A stretch of 64,000 bases of DNA from Butyrivibrio sp. (lineage in GTDB: Bacteria; Bacillota; Clostridia; Lachnospirales; Lachnospiraceae). The stretch is taken from assembly GCA_017535785.1 (NCBI GenBank), contig JAFXTN010000011.1, forward strand, positions 1 to 64,000, written 5' to 3'. The translations under genes and the position numbers were made by a program. Positions within the stretch are counted from its first letter, which is position 1. Each line of letters starts with the position of its first letter. The notes beneath the pieces were generated by a model that was given only the letters and a program-made list of their open reading frames with translations, was not told where the DNA came from and did not search any database. This document shows, in pieces, positions 33,730-41,440 of this stretch.

Positions 33730-33915
33730 TTAAGCTCTCTCAACTTTGTTAGATCTAAGGCAAGCTGCACATACATGCATTCTCTTAGTTCCGCCGTTAA
33801 CCTTAACTGCAACGTGCTGAACGTTAGACTTCCAAACTCTGTTAGATCTTCTATGAGAATGGCTTACGTTGTTACCGAAATGAACGCCCTTGCCACAAAT
33901 ATCACATTTAGCCAA
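33730..33915 (-). CDS. rpmB: 50S ribosomal protein L28
   Basis: Large-subunit ribosomal protein. 61 residues starting MAKCDICGKG and containing HRRSNRVWKSNVQ. The cysteines CDIC (4-7) and CAAC (49-52) make it a zinc-binding C+ form. The start is TTG at 33915, eight bases after a full AAGGAGG; longer upstream reading frames ignore this site. Minus strand, alone, with own promoter and a hairpin at the start of its mRNA. Confidence 0.95.
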   Translation of the reverse strand: MAKCDICGKGVHFGNNVSHSHRRSNRVWKSNVQHVAVKVNGGTKRMHVCAACLRSNKVERA

Positions 33916-33965
33916 TTTTGACACCTCCTTATAAGCCATGTAATCAAATTCTATAGCAAAATCGC

Positions 33966-33985
33966 GTTGCGGCTTTATCCGCAAC
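33966..33985 (-). other. Hairpin at the 5' end of the rpmB mRNA
   Basis: Perfect 7-bp stem, 33966-33972 (GTTGCGG on plus) with 33979-33985 (CCGCAAC), 6-base loop. The predicted transcription start from the promoter at 33992-34020 falls at about 33985, placing the stem at the very 5' end. Confidence 0.55.
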
Positions 33986-33991
33986 ATTGAT

Positions 33992-34020
33992 ATATTAGCA
34001 GAAACATATACAGAATGCAA
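33992..34020 (-). promoter_or_regulatory. Promoter of rpmB
   Basis: Minus strand: TTGCAT (34015-34020), 17-base spacer ending in TGC, then TAATAT (33992-33997), an extended -10 form. Confidence 0.7.
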
Positions 34021-34042
34021 GCAAAATATGCAAAATTTGTAG

Positions 34043-34071
34043 TTTATTTTTTAGAGAACTGCTATTATAAT
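34043..34071 (+). promoter_or_regulatory. Promoter of asp23-fakA
   Basis: Perfect TATAAT at 34066-34071 with TTTATT 17 bases upstream (34043-34048). It diverges from the rpmB promoter. Confidence 0.55.
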
Positions 34072-34127
34072 ACTATATGTATGCGAAAACGGTGGTCCCA
34101 TGGGCTATCGCATTAAGGAGGAATAAT

Positions 34128-34490
34128 ATGAAGGCTTCTTCTATGAACACTCACATGGGTAGTATATCAATCGATAACGAGGTTATAGCTCAGTACGCAG
34201 GTGCTGTTGCAATGGAATGCTTTGGTATCGTAGGTATGGCCAATGTCAATGTTAAGGACGGACTTGTCAGCCTTTTAAAGATCGATTCTATGACAAGGGG
34301 TATCAACGTATCTCTTGATTCCAATAATAAGCTTATACTTGACTTTCATGTCATTGTTGCTTATGGTGTTAGTATTTCGGCAGTGTCTGATAACCTTATA
34401 GACAATGTTAAATATAAAGTAGAAGAATTTACTGGACTTGAGATCGAGAAGATTAACATCTATATCGAGGGTGTCCGCGTAATTGATTAA
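34128..34490 (+). CDS. Asp23/Gls24 family protein
   Basis: Small cytosolic or membrane-associated protein family (DUF322) often encoded before the DAK/FakA gene; suggested roles are envelope stress and fatty-acid metabolism. Seen: 120 residues, ISIDNEVIAQYAGAVAMECFGIVGMA near the start in family style (blocks quoted: NEVIAQYAG, CFGIVGMA), then a beta-rich segment with INVSLDSNNKL and a C-terminal NIYIEGVRV. Start chosen at ATG 34128 after AAGGAGG. 35 bases before fakA. Confidence 0.88.
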   Translation: MKASSMNTHMGSISIDNEVIAQYAGAVAMECFGIVGMANVNVKDGLVSLLKIDSMTRGINVSLDSNNKLILDFHVIVAYGVSISAVSDNLIDNVKYKVEEFTGLEIEKINIYIEGVRVID

Positions 34491-34525
34491 TTCTATCGAC
34501 TGCAAGTTCTAGGAGGATTTTTGTT

Positions 34526-36301
34526 TTGAGTAATAATGTAATTGACGCTAAGATGTTGTCAAAGATGTTCTTGTCCGGTGCCAAGAATCTTGAAGCCAAG
34601 AAGGAATGGATCAACGAACTCAACGTTTTCCCTGTTCCCGACGGTGATACCGGTACCAACATGACGATGACTATCATGTCTGCAGCCAAAGAAGTAGGTT
34701 CTCTTGGCGATAACGCAGATATGTCTGCAATATGCAAAGCAATCTCTTCAGGTTCACTCAGAGGAGCAAGAGGTAACTCAGGTGTTATCCTTTCACAGCT
34801 TCTCAGAGGTTTTACCAAAGTTGTTAAAGCACATGATGAAGTAACAGTAAGCGTTCTTGCCGAAGCTTTTGATAAGGCTGTTGAAACTGCATACAAGGCA
34901 GTTATGAAGCCCAAAGAAGGTACGATCCTTACAGTTGCTAAGGGCGCAAGCGAGAAAGCACACGAGCTCGCTGTGGAAGGAACCGAAGATATCGAGTTTT
35001 TCTGCAGTGAAGTTATCAAATATGCAGACGAAGTTCTTGCAAAGACTCCGGATATGCTTCCGGTTCTTAAGCAGGCGGGAGTTGTCGATTCAGGCGGACA
35101 GGGACTTGTACAGGTCCTTAAAGGTGCGCTTGACGGATATCTTGGCAAAGAGATCGATCTTACAATTTCAGAGGAACAGGTTACTCCCGGAGCTAAGACA
35201 ATGGGAGAGCCCAAGGAAGAGGATATCAAGTTCGGTTATTGTACCGAGTTTATCGTTCTTCTTTCAAAGCCTCTCAACATTAAGCAGGAGATTGATTTCA
35301 AGAATTTCCTTGAGTCTATCGGAGACAGTATCGTTATGGTAGCGGATGATGAGATCTGCAAAGTGCATGTTCACTCCAACGATCCCGGACTTGCTATCCA
35401 GAGAGCTCTTATGTATGGCCAGCTTTCTAATATGAAGATTGACAACATGAGAATGGAGCACAGAGAGAAACTGTTCCATGAGAACAACGATGGATCATGG
35501 GCTGAGATAGAGACTGAGATCAACGGTGCGGCTGAGCTTACTCCCACATATCTTCCCGGTGACGATATTCCTATCGGAAAGAAGGTTGAGATGGATAGCC
35601 CTAAGGCTGCAGAGCCTGAGATGCCTCACAAGGAAGTTGGTTTCGTAACTGTATGCGCAGGTTCCGGCCTTGCAGATATCTTCAGAGGATTAGGCGTAGA
35701 TTACGTTATTGAGGGCGGCCAGACAATGAACCCAAGTACAGCTGATATTCTTGATGCTGTAGATAAGGTTAATGCAGATACCGTTATCGTACTTCCGAAT
35801 AATAAGAATATTATCCTTGCAGCTAACCAAGCAGCTATCATGTCAGAAGACAATGATTCTGAGAAAAAGATAGTAGTTGTTCCTTCAAAGACTGTACCTC
35901 AGGGTATTACAGCTATCATCAATTATGTTCCCGATACACCTGTCGAAGACAATGTTGCAGCTATGACCGAGGCACTTGGAACAGTTAATACCGGTGAAGT
36001 AACTTATGCCGTAAGAGATACCGTTATAGATGATGTTCAGATCAAGCAGGGCGATTATATGGGTATCGGTGATGCCGGTATTCTTGCTGTAGGCAGCGAG
36101 ATCGCAGATGTTACTTTCGATATGCTTGATAAGATGATGAATGATGATCTTGAGCTTATCAGCGTATATTACGGTGATGAAGTAGACGAGAAGGATGCGG
36201 AAGCACTCAGAGACAGGATCTCCGAGAAATTCTCTTCATGTGATGTTGAGCTTCAGTATGGCGGACAGCCGATTTACTACTACATTGTTTCAGCTGAATA
36301 A
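34526..36301 (+). CDS. fakA: DAK-domain fatty acid kinase subunit FakA
   Basis: ATP-binding subunit of fatty acid kinase, which phosphorylates fatty acids held by a FakB (DegV) protein. N-terminal DhaL domain (residues 1-200) with the Mg-binding PDGDTGTNM and the SLRGARGNSGVILSQ and VDSGGQG loops; then a central domain (about 215-320) and a C-terminal DegV-like domain (about 365-590). 591 residues. Starts at TTG 34526, nine bases after AGGAGG. A DegV gene lies downstream beyond recG. Known roles in Staphylococcus; by homology here. Confidence 0.88.
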   Translation: MSNNVIDAKMLSKMFLSGAKNLEAKKEWINELNVFPVPDGDTGTNMTMTIMSAAKEVGSLGDNADMSAICKAISSGSLRGARGNSGVILSQLLRGFTKVVKAHDEVTVSVLAEAFDKAVETAYKAVMKPKEGTILTVAKGASEKAHELAVEGTEDIEFFCSEVIKYADEVLAKTPDMLPVLKQAGVVDSGGQGLVQVLKGALDGYLGKEIDLTISEEQVTPGAKTMGEPKEEDIKFGYCTEFIVLLSKPLNIKQEIDFKNFLESIGDSIVMVADDEICKVHVHSNDPGLAIQRALMYGQLSNMKIDNMRMEHREKLFHENNDGSWAEIETEINGAAELTPTYLPGDDIPIGKKVEMDSPKAAEPEMPHKEVGFVTVCAGSGLADIFRGLGVDYVIEGGQTMNPSTADILDAVDKVNADTVIVLPNNKNIILAANQAAIMSEDNDSEKKIVVVPSKTVPQGITAIINYVPDTPVEDNVAAMTEALGTVNTGEVTYAVRDTVIDDVQIKQGDYMGIGDAGILAVGSEIADVTFDMLDKMMNDDLELISVYYGDEVDEKDAEALRDRISEKFSSCDVELQYGGQPIYYYIVSAE

Positions 36302-36329
36302 GGTATAATTTAAATATCGAATTTCTTAT

Positions 36330-36357
36330 AAGCCGGGTTTATTTACCCGGCTTTTTA
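36330..36357 (+). terminator. Intrinsic terminator of asp23-fakA
   Basis: Nine-bp stem AAGCCGGGT (36330-36338) with ACCCGGCTT (36345-36353), loop of six, then five T. Confidence 0.9.
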
Positions 36358-36406
36358 AGTAATATGCTTTTATTGTATTGATCATATTATTATCGAGGGT
36401 TTTGTT

Positions 36407-38476
36407 ATGGGAGAAAGAGAATTGTCGGAGCTTATCACCGATCTTAAGGGTGTAGGTGACAAGACAGGCAAGCTTTTTAATAAGTGCGGTATTTATAGAT
36501 GCGGGGATCTTTTGACCTATTTTCCAAGAGATTACGATTATTTCGGCGATGTAATAAATGCATGTGATGCCTCCGAAGGGCAGATGTGCGCCATGAAGCT
36601 TACAATAATCGGATCCGTGATGAAGAGACGTGTTCGTAATCTTTCTATTATATCGTTCGAGGCAGCCGATCAGACGGGTAAGATAAAGATGACTTACTTC
36701 AATGCTCCTTATCTTGTAAACAGCCTTAAATCAGGAACTACTCATGTTTTCAGAGGAATAACGCGTAAAAAGGGTAATTTCTTTTACATGGATCAGCCTA
36801 AAATGTATAAGATCGAAGAATATGCGTCTCTTTGTGGTAGCATGAGGCCAAAGTATTCCCTAGTAAAAGGACTTACCAACAATGCTGTTACAAAGGCTGT
36901 TGAGCAGACTTTTATAAATGCCGGTAAACTTGAGGAATATATCCCTGAAGAGCTGTTGGATAAATTGGGTCTGATCTCTTATTCAGATGCCGCTTACGGT
37001 ATTCATTTTCCCAAAAACGCGCAGCAACTTGAAGATTCGAGAAGGAGACTGGCTTATGATGAATTTCTTTTGTTCATATTAAAGCTGCGTCTTTTAAAGC
37101 TTTCCCAGAAGGAAGTACTAAATTCTTTTCCAATGATGGAAGTGTCGGATGTAAAAAGACTTTTGGAACAGCTTCCCTATAGTCTTACACAGGCACAGGA
37201 GAGGACTTGGAATGATATATTGACCGATCTTTCCGGTAAACATGTCATGAACAGGCTTATTCAAGGAGATGTCGGTTCAGGAAAAACCATTATTTCCTTC
37301 ATGGCTCTTTTGACGGCGGCCGCAAACGGATACCAGGGCGCAATAATGGCTCCCACAGAGGTTTTGGCGTCGCAGCATTTCGATAATTTCAAAAAAATGA
37401 TCGATAAATACAAGATCACATCGTTAAAGCCGATTCTTTTGACTGGATCTCTTTCTGCTAAGGATAAGAGGACTGCGCAGGAGATGATAGCTAGTGGAGA
37501 AGTGAATTGTATCATCGGAACCAATGCGCTCATCCAGGAAAAGGTAAATTATAAGAATCTTGCTCTTGTAGTTACCGATGAGCAGCACAGATTCGGTGTT
37601 CGCCAAAGGGAATCTTTGGCAGGAAAAGGTGAAAATGTTCATGTTCTTGCTATGAGTGCCACGCCGATCCCGAGGACGCTGGCAATAATCTTATACGGAG
37701 ATCTAAGTATATCCATAATAGATGAGCTTCCTAAGGGACGACTTCCCATCAAGAACTGTGTTGTCGGAACGGATTACAGAGACACGGCGTATAAATTCAT
37801 AAGATCACAGGTTGAAGCGGGCCATCAGGCTTATGTCATCTGTCCGATGATCGAAGAAGGCGAGCTTAACGGTGCGGAAAATGTCATTGATTACGCAGAG
37901 AAGCTTCGCTCGGTATTCCCTTCAGATATTCAGGTTGGAGTTCTTCACGGCAAAATGAAGCCTGCTGTCAAAGATGAGATCATGGAATCTTTTGCTAAGA
38001 AGGATATCGATGTCCTTGTCTCAACGACGGTAATCGAAGTCGGCATAGATGTTCCTAATGCGACTGTTATCATGATAGAAAACTCTGAAAGATTCGGACT
38101 TTCACAGCTTCATCAGCTTCGTGGAAGAGTAGGAAGAGGAGATGCTCAGTCGTATTGTATCTTTATAAACACTTCTACCTCGGATGAAACCAAGAAAAGG
38201 CTGGATATAATGAACAGATCGAACGACGGCTTTGTCATTGCCAAAGAAGATCTCGAGCAAAGAGGTCCCGGTGATCTGTTTGGAGTGAGGCAGAGCGGTG
38301 AATTATGCTTTAGAGTAGGTGATATCTACCACGACAGCGATTTGGTTCAAGAGGCTGCTGTCGATGCCGATAGGATTTTGGCAAAAGATCCTGAGTTATC
38401 ACTTCCACAACATAGTGTGTTAAAGAATAAGATAAGCACAAAATCTGTAAATTTTATTGACTTTACCACTCTATAA
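36407..38476 (+). CDS. recG: ATP-dependent DNA helicase RecG
   Basis: Branch-migration helicase acting at stalled forks and recombination intermediates. Order: N-terminal wedge/OB domain (to about 200), helicase lobe 1 with Walker A GDVGSGKT (about 286-293), DEQH box in VVTDEQHRFGVRQR and SATPIPRTLA, lobe 2 with VGIDVPNATVM-like block and QLRGRVGRG, and a short C-terminal domain. 689 residues, normal. ATG 36407 after GAGGG. Between fakA and the degV gene. Confidence 0.97.
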   Translation: MGERELSELITDLKGVGDKTGKLFNKCGIYRCGDLLTYFPRDYDYFGDVINACDASEGQMCAMKLTIIGSVMKRRVRNLSIISFEAADQTGKIKMTYFNAPYLVNSLKSGTTHVFRGITRKKGNFFYMDQPKMYKIEEYASLCGSMRPKYSLVKGLTNNAVTKAVEQTFINAGKLEEYIPEELLDKLGLISYSDAAYGIHFPKNAQQLEDSRRRLAYDEFLLFILKLRLLKLSQKEVLNSFPMMEVSDVKRLLEQLPYSLTQAQERTWNDILTDLSGKHVMNRLIQGDVGSGKTIISFMALLTAAANGYQGAIMAPTEVLASQHFDNFKKMIDKYKITSLKPILLTGSLSAKDKRTAQEMIASGEVNCIIGTNALIQEKVNYKNLALVVTDEQHRFGVRQRESLAGKGENVHVLAMSATPIPRTLAIILYGDLSISIIDELPKGRLPIKNCVVGTDYRDTAYKFIRSQVEAGHQAYVICPMIEEGELNGAENVIDYAEKLRSVFPSDIQVGVLHGKMKPAVKDEIMESFAKKDIDVLVSTTVIEVGIDVPNATVIMIENSERFGLSQLHQLRGRVGRGDAQSYCIFINTSTSDETKKRLDIMNRSNDGFVIAKEDLEQRGPGDLFGVRQSGELCFRVGDIYHDSDLVQEAAVDADRILAKDPELSLPQHSVLKNKISTKSVNFIDFTTL

Positions 38477-38485
38477 AAGTAATAT
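38457..38485 (+). promoter_or_regulatory. Promoter of the DegV gene
   Basis: TTGACT (38457-38462), 17-base spacer, TAATAT (38480-38485). It overlaps the end of recG and predicts a transcript starting near 38492. Confidence 0.7.
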
Positions 38486-38544
38486 TATTTTAGTTAAACA
38501 GGATGAAAATAGGAGGATTGTCGGCTTTTTGTCGAAATGTAGAT

Positions 38545-39414
38545 ATGGCTAAAGTAACGATCGTTACAGACAGTAACAGTGGTATCACACAATCACAGGC
38601 CAAGGAGCTTGGTATTTATGTAGTTCCTATGCCATTTATGATAAATAACGAAGAGTTTTTTGAAGATATAAACCTTTCTCAAGAGGAGTTCTATGAGAAA
38701 CTTACAGGTAATGCCGAAGTTTCCACAAGTCAGCCGACTCCCGATTCCCTTATGACCTTATGGGACGAACTTTTAAAAGACTATGATGAGATAGTCTATA
38801 TCCCTATGAGCAGCGGCCTTTCCGGTTCATGCCAGAGTGCTTTCATGCTCGCAAGAGAGGAATATGAAGGAAAGGTTTTTGTCGTAGACAATCAGAGGAT
38901 TTCGGTTACTCAAAGACAATCAGCTATAGACGCAAAGGCCATGGCTGATGCAGGATTCGGAGCTGAGGAAATTGCCAAGAAGCTTTTTGATACGAAGTTT
39001 GAATCAAGTATATATATAATGCTTGATACACTCTATTATCTTAAGAAGGGCGGAAGAATCACTCCCGCAGCTGCAGCTCTCGGTACACTTTTAAGACTTA
39101 AGCCCGTTCTTCAGATCCAGGGCGAGAAGCTTGATGCGTTTGCCAAGGCTCGTACATCCTCTCAAGGTAAGAGTATCATGATAAATGCCATAAAGAGCGA
39201 CATAGAGAATCGTTTCGGCGGCATGGATGCCGGAGATTTCTGGCTCGAGATAGCTTATTCTCATGATATTGAAGCTGCAAAGGAATGGAAGAAAGAGGTT
39301 GAGGCTGCATTCCCAGGACATGAAGCCCATATGGATCCGCTTTCACTTTCTGTTGCTTGTCACATCGGACCCGGTGCGCTTGCGGTTGCTATCACGAGAA
39401 AGCTTCATTTTTAA
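38545..39414 (+). CDS. DegV-family fatty-acid-binding protein, FakB type
   Basis: Binds a fatty acid and presents it to FakA for phosphorylation. Two-domain DegV fold: VTIVTDSNSGI at the start, ligand loop STSQPTPD (about residue 60), SSGLSGSCQSA (90s), YYLKKGGRI (about 165) and a C-terminal domain. Start is uncertain: the family usually begins MxKxxIVTDS, matching ATG 38545 (289 residues), but a good AGGAGG lies 28 bases upstream and an in-frame ATG at 38503 precedes it. Own promoter; partner of fakA two genes away. Confidence 0.87.
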   Translation: MAKVTIVTDSNSGITQSQAKELGIYVVPMPFMINNEEFFEDINLSQEEFYEKLTGNAEVSTSQPTPDSLMTLWDELLKDYDEIVYIPMSSGLSGSCQSAFMLAREEYEGKVFVVDNQRISVTQRQSAIDAKAMADAGFGAEEIAKKLFDTKFESSIYIMLDTLYYLKKGGRITPAAAALGTLLRLKPVLQIQGEKLDAFAKARTSSQGKSIMINAIKSDIENRFGGMDAGDFWLEIAYSHDIEAAKEWKKEVEAAFPGHEAHMDPLSLSVACHIGPGALAVAITRKLHF

Positions 39415-39423
39415 AGAATAAGA

Positions 39424-39440
39424 TAGGAACCCGGTTCCTA
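39424..39440. promoter_or_regulatory. Perfect 17-base palindrome before the topoisomerase genes
   Basis: TAGGAACC-C-GGTTCCTA has exact 8-bp arms around one base, in the 73-base gap between degV and parE. No T-run follows, so it is more like an operator than a terminator. A possible -10 (TATAAA, 39459-39464) lies just downstream. Confidence 0.55.
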
Positions 39441-39487
39441 ATGATCATTTAGATCAGATATAAAAGTTTTGCAAAGGGGTTTACAAC

Positions 39488-41410
39488 ATGGCTTCATACG
39501 AACAATATGATGCTTCCAGTATCACTGTCTTAGAAGGTCTTGAAGCGGTCAGAAAACGTCCCGGTATGTATATCGGAAGTGTGACCACCAGAGGCCTTAA
39601 TCACCTTGTTTACGAGATCGTAGACAATGCGGTGGATGAACATCTTGCAGGTTTCTGCACACAGATCCATGTAACTTTGGAGGCCGACGGCTCTGCAACA
39701 GTAGAGGATAACGGACGAGGAATTCCCGTTGGAATGCACGCTAAAGGCATTACTGCTGAACGTGTGGTTCTGACTATGCTTCATGCCGGCGGTAAATTTG
39801 ATAATAATGCTTATAAGACAAGCGGTGGCTTACACGGTGTAGGTTCATCGGTTGTTAATGCGCTCTCAACCAGGATGAGCGTTAGGATAAAAAAAGACGG
39901 CTTTATCTATGAAGACAGCTATGAGAGGGGTATTCCCACAACCAAGCTGAACAAAGGCCTTCTTGATCCGGTCGGAACAACCAAAGAGACCGGTACTACG
40001 ATCAATTTCCTTCCGGATGACACTATTTTTGAAAAGACCAGATTCAAGGAAGATGATATCAAATCCAGACTTCATGAGACTTCATATCTGAATCCTTCAC
40101 TTACTATCATTTTTGAAGATAAGAGACCCGGAGTCGAGGAATATATTGAATTCCACGAGCCTGACGGTATCACCGGATTTATCAAGGACATGAATAAGTC
40201 AAAAGAAGCTGTGTGTGACGTGGTTTCTTTTAGCGGTGAGAGCGAAGGCGTTGAGGTTGAAGTTGCTTTCCAGTATGTAAACGAGTTCCATGAGGATGTT
40301 CTTGGCTTTTGTAATAACATCTACAATGCCGAAGGTGGTACTCACTTAACCGGCTTTAAGACGATGTTTACCAACATCATCAACCAGTACGCAAGAGAAC
40401 TCAATATCCTCAAGGATAAAGATGCCAACTTCACAGGAACCGACGTAAGAAACGGTATGACAGCGGTCATATCGATAAAGCACCCCGATCCTAGATTTGA
40501 AGGTCAGACCAAGACCAAGCTTGATAATCAGGATGCAGCTAAGATCGTTTCCAAGATCACCAACGATGAAGTGACAAGATTCTTCGATCGTAATATAGAG
40601 TGCCTTAAGTCTATCATCGGATGTGCCGAGAAGGCTGCCAAGATCAGAAAGACTGAAGAAAAGGCCAAGACCAATATGCTTACCAAGCAGAAGTATTCAT
40701 TTGATTCAAACGGTAAGCTTGCAAACTGTATCAGTAAAGATGCTTCAAAGTGCGAGATCTTTATAGTTGAGGGAGATTCCGCGGGTGGAAGTGCCAAGAT
40801 GGCAAGAGACAGAAACTATCAGGCTATCCTTCCTATCAGAGGTAAGATCCTTAACGTAGAAAAGGCAAGTATCGACAAGGTTCTTGCCAATGCCGAGATC
40901 AAGACAATGATCAATGCTTTCGGATGCGGATTTTCCGAAGGCTACGGCAATGACTTTGACATAAATAAGCTTCGCTATGACAAGATCATCATCATGGCCG
41001 ATGCCGACGTCGACGGTGAACATATTGCGACACTTCTTTTGACTTTGTTCTACAGATTCATGCCCGAACTTATCTATCAGGGACATGTTTATATCGCAAT
41101 GCCTCCTCTTTACAAGGCTATGCCTTCAAAGGGAAAAGAAGAGTATCTCTATGATGACAATGCTCTTGCCAAGTATAGAAATACTCACAAGGGAAGCTTT
41201 ACTCTCCAGCGTTATAAGGGTCTTGGTGAGATGGATCCCGCGCAGCTTTGGGAGACAACACTTGATCCCGAGAGAAGACTTCTTAAAGCAGTTGAGATTG
41301 AGGATGCCAAGATGGCTTCACATATGACCGAGCTTTTGATGGGCGTTGATGTTCCGCCGAGAAGAGAATTTATACATCAGCATGCTACAGATGCAGAGCT
41401 TGATATTTAA
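39488..41410 (+). CDS. parE: Type II topoisomerase ATPase subunit, ParE/GyrB family
   Basis: ATPase subunit of a DNA topoisomerase. GHKL ATPase domain (EIVDNAVDEHLAG, VEDNGRGIPV, SGGLHGVGSSVVNALS), transducer, then TOPRIM domain with EGDSAGG and DADVDG and the C-terminal KGLGEMDPAQLW block. 640 residues. GyrB and ParE are hard to tell apart; the partner downstream lacks a GyrA box and neither is near dnaA or recF, so topoisomerase IV-type is favoured. ATG 39488 after AAAGGGG. Confidence 0.85.
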   Translation: MASYEQYDASSITVLEGLEAVRKRPGMYIGSVTTRGLNHLVYEIVDNAVDEHLAGFCTQIHVTLEADGSATVEDNGRGIPVGMHAKGITAERVVLTMLHAGGKFDNNAYKTSGGLHGVGSSVVNALSTRMSVRIKKDGFIYEDSYERGIPTTKLNKGLLDPVGTTKETGTTINFLPDDTIFEKTRFKEDDIKSRLHETSYLNPSLTIIFEDKRPGVEEYIEFHEPDGITGFIKDMNKSKEAVCDVVSFSGESEGVEVEVAFQYVNEFHEDVLGFCNNIYNAEGGTHLTGFKTMFTNIINQYARELNILKDKDANFTGTDVRNGMTAVISIKHPDPRFEGQTKTKLDNQDAAKIVSKITNDEVTRFFDRNIECLKSIIGCAEKAAKIRKTEEKAKTNMLTKQKYSFDSNGKLANCISKDASKCEIFIVEGDSAGGSAKMARDRNYQAILPIRGKILNVEKASIDKVLANAEIKTMINAFGCGFSEGYGNDFDINKLRYDKIIIMADADVDGEHIATLLLTLFYRFMPELIYQGHVYIAMPPLYKAMPSKGKEEYLYDDNALAKYRNTHKGSFTLQRYKGLGEMDPAQLWETTLDPERRLLKAVEIEDAKMASHMTELLMGVDVPPRREFIHQHATDAELDI

Positions 41411-41440
41411 GATTTTTTACCGAATAATTTGGAGTGATTT

